This document shows positions 37,509 through 46,608 of a DNA stretch of 64,000 nt, piece after piece (positions within the stretch are counted from its first letter, which is position 1; every line of letters starts with the position of its first letter). The notes beneath the pieces were generated by a model. That model searched no databases. It was not told where the DNA came from and saw only the letters and a list, made by a program, of their open reading frames with translations. The stretch comes from an uncultured Deferribacteres bacterium (lineage in GTDB: Bacteria > Zhuqueibacterota > JdFR-76 > DREG01), in assembly GCA_913009825.1 (NCBI GenBank), contig CAJVYQ010000011.1, positions 1 to 64,000 of the forward strand, read 5' to 3'. The position numbers and the translations under genes are program-made.

Positions 37509-38795
37509 ATGACAAAATTAGTTGAATTATCTACCAATGAATTGGAAAAACTACTTGGAAACAAAGATACAAAGATCATCGATGTCCGTTCTGTCGATGC
37601 TTACAACGGTTGGAAATTGAAAAATGAAACGTTGGGCGGACATATTAAAGATGCAAAAAATGTGCCTGTGAATTGGACCAACTATATAGATTGTGTAGCA
37701 GTAGTACGATCTAAACATATTTTACCTGAGCATAAACTGATTATTTACGGATATACGCCTGAGCAAAGCAGAATAATGGCCAACCTGCTTTTAAAAGCCG
37801 GCTATAACCATATTTTCATATACGATCATTTTATTGAAGAATGGGCAGGTAATCCTGAATTGCCGATGGAAAAACTCGCAAGATACCGCCAGCTTGTTTA
37901 TCCCGAATGGGTTAAAACCATTGTTGAAGGCGGAATACCACCTGAGCACAGCGGAGGTAAAACGATCATTTGTCATGCCCATTACCGCAATCGTGATGCG
38001 TATTTATCTGGACATATTCCCGGTGCCATCGATATAAACACTTTAGCGCTCGAAGATCCGCAAACCTGGAACCGCCGCTCTCCGGAAGAATTAGAAGAAG
38101 CTCTGAAACAGCATGGAATTACAGCAGACACTACGGTTGTTTTATACGGGAAATATATGGAGCCGGATAATGCCGATGAGTTTCCCGGAGCGGCGGCAGG
38201 ACATATTGGCGCGATTCGTTGTGCATTCATTATGATGTATGCAGGTGTAAAAGATGTGCGCGTTTTAAACGGCGGTTTCCAGTCCTGGCAAGATGCCGGG
38301 TTTCAAATAACTACCGATGATTCAGCCGGGAAACCTGTCTCGGATTTCGGTGCAAATATCCCGGTACATCCTGAATTTGCCGTTGACATACCGGGAGCCA
38401 AAGAAATGCTGAAATCAAAGGAAGCAGAATTGGTTTGCGTACGAAGCTGGCCCGAATATATTGGAAAAGTCAGCGGTTACAACTACATCAAAAAGACAGG
38501 ACGTATTCCGGGAGCTATTTTCTCAAATTGCGGCGCAGATGCCTATCACATGGGAAATTACCGGAATTTTGACCACACAACCCGTGAATATCCTGAAATT
38601 GCTGAAATATGGGAGGCATCCGGAATTACACCGGCTAAGCACCTGGCTTTTTATTGCGGTACAGGTTGGCGCGGAAGCGAAGCGTTCTTCAATGCCTGGT
38701 TGATGGGCTGGCCCCGCGTGTCGGTTTTCGATGGCGGTTGGTTTGAATGGAGTACCGATCCTAATAATCCCTATGAAACAGGAGTGCCAAAATAA
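37509..38795 (+). CDS. Triple-rhodanese sulfurtransferase, active cysteine only in the last domain
   Basis: The 428-residue protein has three rhodanese modules. Domain 1 (about 1-115) begins with IIDVRSVDAYNGW but has IIYGYTPEQS where the active-site loop should be. Domain 2 (about 130-270, GHIPGAIDINT, RVLNGGFQSW) has VVLYGKYMEPDN. Domain 3 (about 295-428) keeps the catalytic cysteine C383 in FYCGTGWRGSE. The first two are thus non-catalytic. It probably moves sulfane sulfur (thiosulfate or persulfide) in the cytoplasm; there is no signal peptide. It follows the two CDGSH-fusion genes, suggesting a shared redox/sulfur task. RBS GTGAGGATCTT precedes ATG 37509. Confidence 0.8.
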   Translation: MTKLVELSTNELEKLLGNKDTKIIDVRSVDAYNGWKLKNETLGGHIKDAKNVPVNWTNYIDCVAVVRSKHILPEHKLIIYGYTPEQSRIMANLLLKAGYNHIFIYDHFIEEWAGNPELPMEKLARYRQLVYPEWVKTIVEGGIPPEHSGGKTIICHAHYRNRDAYLSGHIPGAIDINTLALEDPQTWNRRSPEELEEALKQHGITADTTVVLYGKYMEPDNADEFPGAAAGHIGAIRCAFIMMYAGVKDVRVLNGGFQSWQDAGFQITTDDSAGKPVSDFGANIPVHPEFAVDIPGAKEMLKSKEAELVCVRSWPEYIGKVSGYNYIKKTGRIPGAIFSNCGADAYHMGNYRNFDHTTREYPEIAEIWEASGITPAKHLAFYCGTGWRGSEAFFNAWLMGWPRVSVFDGGWFEWSTDPNNPYETGVPK

Positions 38796-38887
38796 AAAAT
38801 GGAACTGCTCAGATTCCTGATGTGAAAATTCATGGGTCAGATTTTTCCTGATAATAAATTCAACTATTCAAGTTCAAATTAATCAAT

Positions 38888-39014
38888 TTAAACCTGAATT
38901 GAGCGATTCTCTTATTTTTGAGTTTGTTTTTTTTACTAAACGGATTTTCATTTTTAATGTAAATCCGGTTGGCGATTCAGCGAATCGCCCTACAATCGCT
39001 CAATTCAATTTAAA
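38888..39014. mobile_element. Miniature inverted-repeat element, family 1
   Basis: Left end CCTGAATTGAGCGATTCT (38893) and right end AATCGCTCAATTCAAT (ending 39009) with flanking TTAAA (38888-38892 and 39010-39014; the identity can be stretched to AATTTAAA if the right end is shorter). The interior hairpin GGCGATTCAGCGAATCGCC is shared with the copy at 55515-55643. Confidence 0.75.
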
Positions 39015-39244
39015 ATAACTTGCGGGAAGGTTTTCGGAATTAATCAACAGAATCATCTATCAGTTAAAATATGCAAAGCTTCCGGGCAGCAGATTTCTTT
39101 TAAAGTTATCGGCTGGAGTGTCATTGTGGAGCTAATTCAATAGCAGAAGTGTCATAAGTTCCGTTAGGGACAAAATATTTATAGTATTCGGAATGATAAA
39201 GAGAAAAAATTTGCCTGGCGACGACATGTGGGATGAAAGGAAAT

Positions 39245-40213
39245 ATGACAACAGCGACAGAGAAAGAAGAGAGGGGCTGGCAGCAAATACTGCGGGAAAA
39301 TATGATGAGTCCGGTGGATATATGCAGGATTTGCGGGCTTGCTGATGAAGAGTTGGCAAAAATTACTGCTCTATATCCGGTAAAAATCAACAGAAATCTG
39401 AACAATAGCAGTGAAGCTGTCATGAAACAATTTTTACCGTCCCTCTTTGAACTGAATAACACGGGGGAAGATGACCCGTTAGCGGAAGTGAAGTATGAAA
39501 AAGTTTCCGGGATTATTCACCGTTATCCGAACCGGGTTTTGTTTTTGGTGACGAATATTTGTGCAAGTTATTGCCGCTTTTGTACGCGCAGAAGATTGGT
39601 GGGAAAACAGGCAGGTTTAAATGACCGCAAAATAGCGGCAGGGATAAAATACATCGCAGATCATGAAGAGATCGATGAAGTGATTTTATCCGGCGGCGAC
39701 CCCCTTATACTATCCGATGTAAAATTGAAAAATATTCTGACCGCTCTCAGGGCGATTCCCCATATTGGTCCCATTCGCGTTTCAACACGCACGCCGGTGG
39801 CTCTCCCGGAACGAATAACCGGCGCCTTGATTGAAATGCTGCAACAGTTTCACCCCCTCTACCTGATCACACAGATCAACCATCCGGACGAGCTGACTGC
39901 GAAATCAGACGCGGCAATCGCCGGCCTGGTTGTTCATGGAATCTCCGTATTGAATCAGAGTGTTCTGTTAAAAGGGGTCAATGATCAGTGTGAAATTATG
40001 TTGAGATTGGTGAAAAAACTAATTGAGAGGCGCGTACGTCCTTATTATTTGCATCAGATGGATCCGGCAAGAGGAACCCTGCATTTTCGCGTACCGGTGA
40101 AAAAAGGGAAAGAAATTATCACTTATCTGCGGGAAAATATCGGCGGTTATGCGGTGCCCTATTACGTTTTTGACGATCCGCAACAAAAAGCCAAAACGCT
40201 GCTCTATCCCTGA
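39245..40213 (+). CDS. KamA-family radical SAM aminomutase-like protein
   Basis: ATG 39245 is preferred over 39233 because AAAGGAAAT lies just before it. The 322-residue protein has the radical SAM triad CASYCRFC (C106, C110, C113) after VLFLVTNI. It also has the KamA/EpmB-family blocks DEVILSGGDPL, TRTPVALPERI and QINHPDELT. Members are lysine 2,3-aminomutases or the EF-P-modifying EpmB, using 4Fe-4S, SAM and PLP. The usual glycine-rich PGGGGK loop with the PLP lysine is replaced by FDDPQQKAKTLL, and the protein ends eight residues later, so it is shorter than typical KamA. It could be a divergent aminomutase with unknown substrate. No efp or genA is visible. Confidence 0.75.
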   Translation: MTTATEKEERGWQQILRENMMSPVDICRICGLADEELAKITALYPVKINRNLNNSSEAVMKQFLPSLFELNNTGEDDPLAEVKYEKVSGIIHRYPNRVLFLVTNICASYCRFCTRRRLVGKQAGLNDRKIAAGIKYIADHEEIDEVILSGGDPLILSDVKLKNILTALRAIPHIGPIRVSTRTPVALPERITGALIEMLQQFHPLYLITQINHPDELTAKSDAAIAGLVVHGISVLNQSVLLKGVNDQCEIMLRLVKKLIERRVRPYYLHQMDPARGTLHFRVPVKKGKEIITYLRENIGGYAVPYYVFDDPQQKAKTLLYP

Positions 40214-40881
40214 TTGTACAGGGAGATCATTTCAACGAAACAGGAATAAATCCTACCCGAAGAGATGGGAAAGTAAAATCCGGCCGTTCTAATGCCGATG
40301 ATTATACATGGAAACCATATCCTAACTTGCAGCAGCGCCAGACTAAATTCGATAACCAGTGAGTCAATACTGATAGCAATGTGAAAGCATCACCAGTGTT
40401 TTGCCTCGTGATGGGTCATGATTGAGTTGTGATTCGGGATTTTGTGCCAAACTCGACAATATCCATTCCTGAACCGGCAAATGCCAGTAAAAAGAAAGCA
40501 ATCCAATGATCTACGGATTGAATCATTTCGGCAAGCTGAATGCCGATGTACCAGCCGATCACCGGCATGAAGAATTGAAAAAATCCTTGTATTTTAATGT
40601 TTCTCTGAATAAAATATAATATCATTAGTTTCTTTCTTTAAATATCTTTCGCAAAGTTTTTGCAGAAAAGGATATTTTTTTTACTGAAGACAACTAATCA
40701 CTGAAGTGTTGCCATGATTTAAGTATTTCGGGTCGGATGAGTATATGGGACGTAACCTGTGGATACTTCATAGTGAATAAACGGCATCATGACTACAATC
40801 TTTTTTTTGTGGTTTCTCATTTTTGCGGCTGAAGATGAGCGATTAAAACATGAATGAATTTTAGCAAAGCAGGGTTTTATA
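40214..40881. other. Intergenic stretch holding only an mntP relic
   Basis: Apart from the minus-strand mntP fragment listed separately, I see no gene in this 668-bp gap. Confidence 0.5.
40416..40625 (-). pseudogene. Fragment of a MntP-like manganese efflux pump
   Basis: Residues GFFQFFMPVIGWYIGIQL, then VDHWIAFFLLAFAGSGM, match the second and third helices of MntP (DUF204) proteins, where the usual text is FQ..MP..GW and DHWIAF.LLA..GG.M. The frame lacks both the first helix with its acidic site and everything after the third helix. Only about a third of the usual length remains, so it is a gene remnant. Confidence 0.6.
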
Positions 40882-42555
40882 ATGAGAGGAAATGTGGCTA
40901 TCCCGGATCAAAAAAAATATAATGTGATTATCATCGGCGGCGGCATTAACGGTGCAGGTATCGCACTGGATGCGGCGCTAAGAGGATTGTCGGTGCTGCT
41001 GTTGGAAAAAAGCGATTTTGGCAGTGCAACCACCAGTGCCTCCACCAAACTGATCCACGGCGGATTGCGCTACCTGGAATATTTTGAACTGCCGCTGGTG
41101 CGTGAATCTCTGCATGAAAGAGAACGGTTGCTGAAAAATGCACCTCATTTGGTTAAGCCGCTGAGATTGAAACTGCCCATTTATAAACACAGCGCCCGCG
41201 GTTCTTTGGTTATTAAAGCCGGTATGATTTTTTATGATCTCTTATCTCTCGGTAAAAGTCTGCCCAATCACAAGATGATCTGGCGTGTTAGTAGAGGCAA
41301 AATGGAAAAGAGCGAACCGGGGCTGCTTCAGGATCAGTTGAAATCCATTGCCATCTATTACGATTGCCAGGTGAACTACCCGGAACGGCTTTGTCTGGAG
41401 GTTGTTCTCAGCGCAAGGGAAGCCGGTGCGCTTACGCTTAATTACTGTGAAGTATTTGCCATTGGCGAGATGCCGGAAGCAACCCGAAGTGTACAATTCC
41501 GGGACGTGTCGAGCGGAAAAAAATATCAGGTTTTCGGTGAAATCATTGTAAACGCCGGCGGGCCTTATGTGGATAAAATATGCGGTCTTTTGGATCCGAA
41601 TATTGAACAGCGGATTCATGGCGCCAAGGGAAGTCATTTGATTTTTGGAAAATTTGAAAACGGACCTCATCATGCTTTGTATGTGGAAGCCATACAGGAT
41701 GGGCGGCCGTTTTTCATCATCCCGTGGCGGGATTACTATTTGGTTGGCACGACAGATATCTATTTTGACGGGAGTTTGGATCGGGTATCTGTTTCGAAAG
41801 AAGAAATCGATTACCTGCTTTACGAAATCAATCATTTTTTCCCGGATGCCGATATTACGGTGAATGATATTCTTTACTCCTATTCCGGTGTCCGGCCCCT
41901 GCCGTACGAGCCGGATAAAAAAGAAGCTCAGGTGACCCGCAAGCACATCATTTTCGATCATGGCAAACATAACGGCCACCGGAACTTTATTTCCATCATC
42001 GGCGGGAAATTGACAACCTACCGGAATTTAGCTGAAGAATGTGTCGATCTGATCTGTGAAAAGTTGAATATATCTGATGCAAAATCAGAGACGAAAGCAT
42101 TTCCCCTGTTTGGCAGCTACGGGATCGGAGATATGGAGAAATACAGGACCGAAATGGCTGCGACTTATGCGGAAAGTTTTCATATTTCTCCAACGCTGGT
42201 GGATCACCTGGTGCAGTTTTATGGCGCGAGATTTAAACTTGTACTCGACCTGACAAAAGATGACGCCGATTTAAAAGCACAAATCTGTGAGTATAATTTG
42301 GACATAAAAGCGCAAATCGTTTACGCCATCAAATATGAAGAGGCAAAAACGCTGGCCGACATTATCATACGCAGGACGAGCATCGGCACCAGTGCCTGCC
42401 TGGGATTGAATTGTGCGGGTGTTGTCGCGGATATCTCCGCCTCGTTCTTTAGATGGGATGAAATACGGAAAAAGGAAGAAGTGGAAAAATTCAAAGAAAG
42501 AATGATACAATTGCACCTGCCCGATCCGCTCATTTCCCAATTCGTTGAGGAATAG
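40882..42555 (+). CDS. glpD: Glycerol-3-phosphate dehydrogenase, aerobic type
   Basis: The 557-residue protein starts with the FAD-binding IIGGGINGAGIALDAALRG and carries the DAO-family block SASTKLIHGGLRYLEY near residue 50. YLVGTTDIYFDG and YSGVRPLP follow at about 290 and 335, then the C-terminal GlpD domain. It oxidises sn-glycerol-3-phosphate to dihydroxyacetone phosphate at the inner membrane, feeding electrons to quinone. No glpK or glpF is adjacent. The next gene, a RapA-like ATPase, starts three bases after its stop, so the two are likely cotranscribed. Confidence 0.9.
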   Translation: MRGNVAIPDQKKYNVIIIGGGINGAGIALDAALRGLSVLLLEKSDFGSATTSASTKLIHGGLRYLEYFELPLVRESLHERERLLKNAPHLVKPLRLKLPIYKHSARGSLVIKAGMIFYDLLSLGKSLPNHKMIWRVSRGKMEKSEPGLLQDQLKSIAIYYDCQVNYPERLCLEVVLSAREAGALTLNYCEVFAIGEMPEATRSVQFRDVSSGKKYQVFGEIIVNAGGPYVDKICGLLDPNIEQRIHGAKGSHLIFGKFENGPHHALYVEAIQDGRPFFIIPWRDYYLVGTTDIYFDGSLDRVSVSKEEIDYLLYEINHFFPDADITVNDILYSYSGVRPLPYEPDKKEAQVTRKHIIFDHGKHNGHRNFISIIGGKLTTYRNLAEECVDLICEKLNISDAKSETKAFPLFGSYGIGDMEKYRTEMAATYAESFHISPTLVDHLVQFYGARFKLVLDLTKDDADLKAQICEYNLDIKAQIVYAIKYEEAKTLADIIIRRTSIGTSACLGLNCAGVVADISASFFRWDEIRKKEEVEKFKERMIQLHLPDPLISQFVEE

Positions 42556-42558
42556 CGC

Positions 42559-45324
42559 ATGGATACTTTTCAAATCGGGCAGCGCTGGATCAGCGAAATG
42601 GAACCGGAACTGGGATTAGGTGTAATCACTGAAATAGAGCGACAGACCGTACGCATCTGTTTTCCGGCTGCGGATTGCGAAAGAAATTATGCCATCGGTT
42701 CCGCTCCCATCCGGCGCGTGCGATTTAGTCCCGGCGACACGGTGAAGGCAAAATCAGGCACAAGTTTCATCGTGGAACGGATCGAAGAAAAGGAGGGCAG
42801 GAGGGTTTATTTCGGTGAAGGAATGGCGCTGCCGGAAAACAACCTGTTTGACGCCCTCAACTTTTCCACGCCAAAAGACCGTTTGCTCAGCGGATTTCTG
42901 GATGACAACCGGGATTTTGATCTGCGCTACCGCACGCTGCAGTTTTACAGCCGTATGCGTCAGTCGCCTGTGCGTGGTTTCATCGGCGGCCGTATCAGCC
43001 TGATTCCCCATCAGTTATATGTCGCTGCAGAAACAGCCCGCCGTGCGCTGCTCCGGGTACTGCTTTCGGACGAGGTCGGTTTGGGCAAAACCATCGAAGC
43101 ATGTCTGATTCTGCATCGCCTGCTTTTGAGCGGCCGCATCGGCAGAGTGTTGTTGCTGGTGCCGGAATCGCTGGTGCATCAATGGTTTGTTGAATTATTG
43201 CGCAAGTTCAATCTGTTTTTTCGCCTGATAGACGAATCATATCTGGAATCTGCTCTGGAAATGGAACCCGATGCAAATCCGTTTCTGAATGATCAACTTT
43301 TCCTGGGCAGTATGGAATTTTTAGCTGAAGCGGAAGAATACCGGCGTCAAGCTAAAAAAGCGGGTTGGGATATGCTGGTCGTTGACGAAGCGCATCATTT
43401 GACAGAAGATAGCGCTGCCTATCAAATGGTGAATGAATTAAGTGCCGGCACGCCCGGTTTAATTTTGATCACCGCTACGCCGCAGCAATTGGGGCGCCGC
43501 AGTCATTTTGCCCGCCTGCAATTGCTGGACCCGGATCGCTACCACGATTATGCTTCCTTTGAACGGGAAGCCGGCCGGTTCGACAAAATTGTCAGGATCG
43601 CCGGTAAAATTTTGGACGGCCGCCGGTTGACTGCTACTGAGAAAAAATTGACGGGTGATTTTGTTCCGCAAGACAGGAACCTCTCCGATGAACAGTTGCG
43701 CAATAAAGTTATTGAAAATTTGCTGGATCGGTATGGACCCGGCCGGGTTGTTTTCCGCAACACCCGCGCGGCAATGACTAATTTCCCCGGGCGGCAGGTA
43801 GATCTCACCGCACTGGAGGGCAGCCGGGAAACAATCGAAAAGCTGACGGCAGAACTAAAATCCGATTTGGGGGATCAGCTTATCCCGCATGATTTCAGGA
43901 ATGATCCGCGGATTATCTGGCTCGCACGGTACTTGCAGAAGAACGAAACGGAAAAAGTGCTGCTAATCTGCCGCACTGTGGAAAAAGCCCACGCTATTCA
44001 GGATGCTTTGCGGGAGCAGATCAATATGCAAACCGCTCTTTTTCATGAAAAGATGACGCTGATCCAGCGAGATAAAAATGCCGCCTGGTTCGCCAGACCG
44101 GAAGGCGCAAGATTGTTGATCTGTTCCGAAATAGGCAGCGAAGGACGGAATTTTCAATTTTTACACCATCTTGTGCTGTTTGATTTACCATTGGACCCGG
44201 AACGGGTGGAACAGCGCATCGGCCGGCTGGACAGAATCGGGCAAACGCAAACTATCCAGATCTGTCTGCCTTTTTTGAAACAAAGCCCGCAGGAAAACCT
44301 CATCCGCTGGCACCATGAAGGGCTGCATGCTTTCGAAAAAAATATTCCCGGCGCTTACGAGATCTTCCGGAAATTCAGGGATCGGGTTGCGGAAACTATT
44401 TTTCACCCCAACGGAATGGAGCAACTGATTGCGGAAACGCAAGTTGAAATGAAAACAATCGCCAAAAAACTGGAGAGCGGCCGGGATTGGTTGTTGGAAC
44501 TGCATTCTTTCAATCCACAGGCGGCAGAGCGGTTAAAAAGAGAGATCGAAACGGTCGACGGAAACAGGGAGCTTGACCGTTATGCGCTGACTGTTTACAA
44601 CCGGTTCGGCATCCGTTTTGAGCGGACAACGGCGCGCACCTATCTGATTAATTTTGATCTTTTGGATGATCCGGCTTTCCCTGTGCCATTGCTGCGTGAA
44701 GAAAATCTTACCGTCACGTTCGACCGCGAGACGGCCCTTCATCATGAGGATATTGAATTTTTATCGTGGGATCATCCTATGGTTACCGGCGCCATGGAAT
44801 TGATCCTGGGTTCGGAAAAGGGCAACAGCAGCGCGGCTTTGTGGCCGGAATCCGGTGAGCAGGAAATTTTATTGGAAGCGATTTTCGTGCTGGAGTGTGT
44901 GGCGCCACCTGCGCTTCATGCGGACCGTTTTTTGCCGCCAACGCCGGTTTGTATGGTAGTGAATCATCTTTTAAAAGATAAAAGCGACACTTTCACTTAT
45001 GATGAGATAAACAGGAATATCAAAGGAATTCCTTCCGATGCACTGCTCAATAATCCGATGATCAAGGCAAAAGTGCCTGTGATGATCGATCGCTGTCAGG
45101 AATACGCTCAAAACCATGCGCCGGAATTTATCCATGCCGGCTTGAAAAAAATGAACACTTCTCTGAATAGCGAAATCCAACGATTGCTCAGTTTAAAAAA
45201 AGTAAATCCCAACGTTCGGGAAGAAGAGATTGAGTTGTTACAAAACGAAAGAAGCGCCCTGGAAAATGCAATTCGTTCGGCACGTCTGCGCCTGGATGCA
45301 CTGCGGCTGATTGTGAAAATGTGA
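42559..45324 (+). CDS. rapA: RapA/HepA-like SNF2-family ATPase
   Basis: The 921-residue protein has an N-terminal beta-barrel region (IGQRWISEMEPELGLGVI). The SNF2 helicase core follows: Walker A LSDEVGLGKTIEACL (K near 177), DEAH as VVDEAHHL near 275, TATPQQLGRRSH, and motifs V-VI GSEGRNFQF and QRIGRLDRIGQ near residues 530-560. A long C-terminal domain resembles the RapA C-terminus. RapA binds core RNA polymerase and recycles stalled complexes. Length (968 in E. coli) and order agree. RBS GAGGAA precedes ATG 42559. Confidence 0.85.
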   Translation: MDTFQIGQRWISEMEPELGLGVITEIERQTVRICFPAADCERNYAIGSAPIRRVRFSPGDTVKAKSGTSFIVERIEEKEGRRVYFGEGMALPENNLFDALNFSTPKDRLLSGFLDDNRDFDLRYRTLQFYSRMRQSPVRGFIGGRISLIPHQLYVAAETARRALLRVLLSDEVGLGKTIEACLILHRLLLSGRIGRVLLLVPESLVHQWFVELLRKFNLFFRLIDESYLESALEMEPDANPFLNDQLFLGSMEFLAEAEEYRRQAKKAGWDMLVVDEAHHLTEDSAAYQMVNELSAGTPGLILITATPQQLGRRSHFARLQLLDPDRYHDYASFEREAGRFDKIVRIAGKILDGRRLTATEKKLTGDFVPQDRNLSDEQLRNKVIENLLDRYGPGRVVFRNTRAAMTNFPGRQVDLTALEGSRETIEKLTAELKSDLGDQLIPHDFRNDPRIIWLARYLQKNETEKVLLICRTVEKAHAIQDALREQINMQTALFHEKMTLIQRDKNAAWFARPEGARLLICSEIGSEGRNFQFLHHLVLFDLPLDPERVEQRIGRLDRIGQTQTIQICLPFLKQSPQENLIRWHHEGLHAFEKNIPGAYEIFRKFRDRVAETIFHPNGMEQLIAETQVEMKTIAKKLESGRDWLLELHSFNPQAAERLKREIETVDGNRELDRYALTVYNRFGIRFERTTARTYLINFDLLDDPAFPVPLLREENLTVTFDRETALHHEDIEFLSWDHPMVTGAMELILGSEKGNSSAALWPESGEQEILLEAIFVLECVAPPALHADRFLPPTPVCMVVNHLLKDKSDTFTYDEINRNIKGIPSDALLNNPMIKAKVPVMIDRCQEYAQNHAPEFIHAGLKKMNTSLNSEIQRLLSLKKVNPNVREEEIELLQNERSALENAIRSARLRLDALRLIVKM

Positions 45325-45588
45325 GGGGGAGGGGGGTGAAATTGGGAATTAGAAAACAGTTTAGTTCTTTAAAAAAATAAATCCAACCCCTCCGCCCCTT
45401 CGACAAGCTCAGGACAGGCCTTGTAAAGGGGAGGAAAGGATTAAGCAAGCATTAACAGTTGGGCTATGAGTAGTGCAGGATTTCAACGCTAATCACTTTT
45501 CAACTGTTATACTGTTTAATTTTATTAATTTACTTTCATTTTGGCACTTAACCTCAAATTACTTATAGGTTTTGTTATTGGTAGTACC
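45325..45588. other. Intergenic region between convergent genes
   Basis: Contains the common repeat word CCCTTCGACAAGCTCAGGACAG (about 45397-45418), also seen near 17291-17308. No gene or clean terminator identified. Confidence 0.45.
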
Positions 45589-46602
45589 TCATTTAAAATC
45601 TATTATCTCTGATTTTGTAATTATTTCGGTTATTTCATACTGGAATAATTCTACAATTCTTAATCTTTCATCATTGAATATTACATAATTGACGCCTTCT
45701 GAAACAGAACTATTATAAATAATTCCATGAAATCCAAGATGTTTAATAATTTCAGATAAATATTGACTTGGCAAATATTCAAGATTTGCCTCTCTTGGTA
45801 TTATCGGTTTTGTTAATTCTTCCCCTAATAATTCAAGAAATGGAAGATTCTTATATATTAGTTCTAATTCATCATCATCCAAGCCAAATGGAGTTATTGT
45901 TGTCTTTGGATTTCTTAAATCTGCTAATTCCAGATTATCTAGCATTTTAAATTTTGCAACAGTAACAGATTCTCCTTTATGTCCTCTAATTTCTGCAATG
46001 GCAGTTTCAGGGATAGATGCAACATATAAATAGGGTATTCCAATTGGATTGGCTCGTCCATTTGTTGACTTTTTTTTAGGAGGCTTTCCCATCTCTGAAC
46101 TTTCAATCGGTTTACCTAAGGTATTAATTCTGGCTCTGAAAAAATACTCAGAACCTTTAATAATTTTTTTTCCTAAATATTTTCCAAATGGTTCAATTGT
46201 TCTAACTGATGGAGCATTTCTAGGGAAAAATTTATTATGATGTTTTAATTCCGTTCTAAATGTTTCCCATTGTTCAATATTTTGTTTTTCTTTCAAATGA
46301 ATAGGATTATATTCATTGCATATATCAGACATAAGAATATTTTTAAGTAGTTCCTTTTGTTTTAAGTTATCAATTATGGAAAAGATATTCCAATCTAACT
46401 GAATTAATTCGTAGAGAGGACTTCCATTACTATCTTCCATGTATAAATCTACTAATGGAATGAATAAATCTTGTAATTCGATAGGTTCAACAAGTGGAAC
46501 ATCTATTTCGGCACAAAAAGAGCATTTACCCTTGCAGGTACTATTTGCATTAATATGACTTTGGATAAATGTATCATTAAAACAATTTGGGCAACAATAC
46601 AT
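45589..46602 (-). CDS. RES-domain protein with N-terminal zinc-binding segment
   Basis: The 337-residue protein opens with a likely zinc ribbon (MYCCPNC...CKGKCSFC) and ends in a RES domain (about residues 150-330). The key RES residues are visible: an arginine in YFFRARIN, a glutamate in SIPETAIAEIRGHKGE, and a serine near SEGVNYVIF. RES proteins (as in the RES-Xre toxin-antitoxin systems) deplete NAD+. There is no Xre/DUF2384 antitoxin here; the gene is third in an operon behind sce7726 and sce7725 relatives, starting 6 bp after the latter. It is a candidate effector of a defence operon. NAD+ cleavage is family knowledge, not shown by the sequence alone. Confidence 0.75.
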   Translation of the reverse strand: MYCCPNCFNDTFIQSHINANSTCKGKCSFCAEIDVPLVEPIELQDLFIPLVDLYMEDSNGSPLYELIQLDWNIFSIIDNLKQKELLKNILMSDICNEYNPIHLKEKQNIEQWETFRTELKHHNKFFPRNAPSVRTIEPFGKYLGKKIIKGSEYFFRARINTLGKPIESSEMGKPPKKKSTNGRANPIGIPYLYVASIPETAIAEIRGHKGESVTVAKFKMLDNLELADLRNPKTTITPFGLDDDELELIYKNLPFLELLGEELTKPIIPREANLEYLPSQYLSEIIKHLGFHGIIYNSSVSEGVNYVIFNDERLRIVELFQYEITEIITKSEIIDFK

Positions 46603-46608
46603 ATTATA

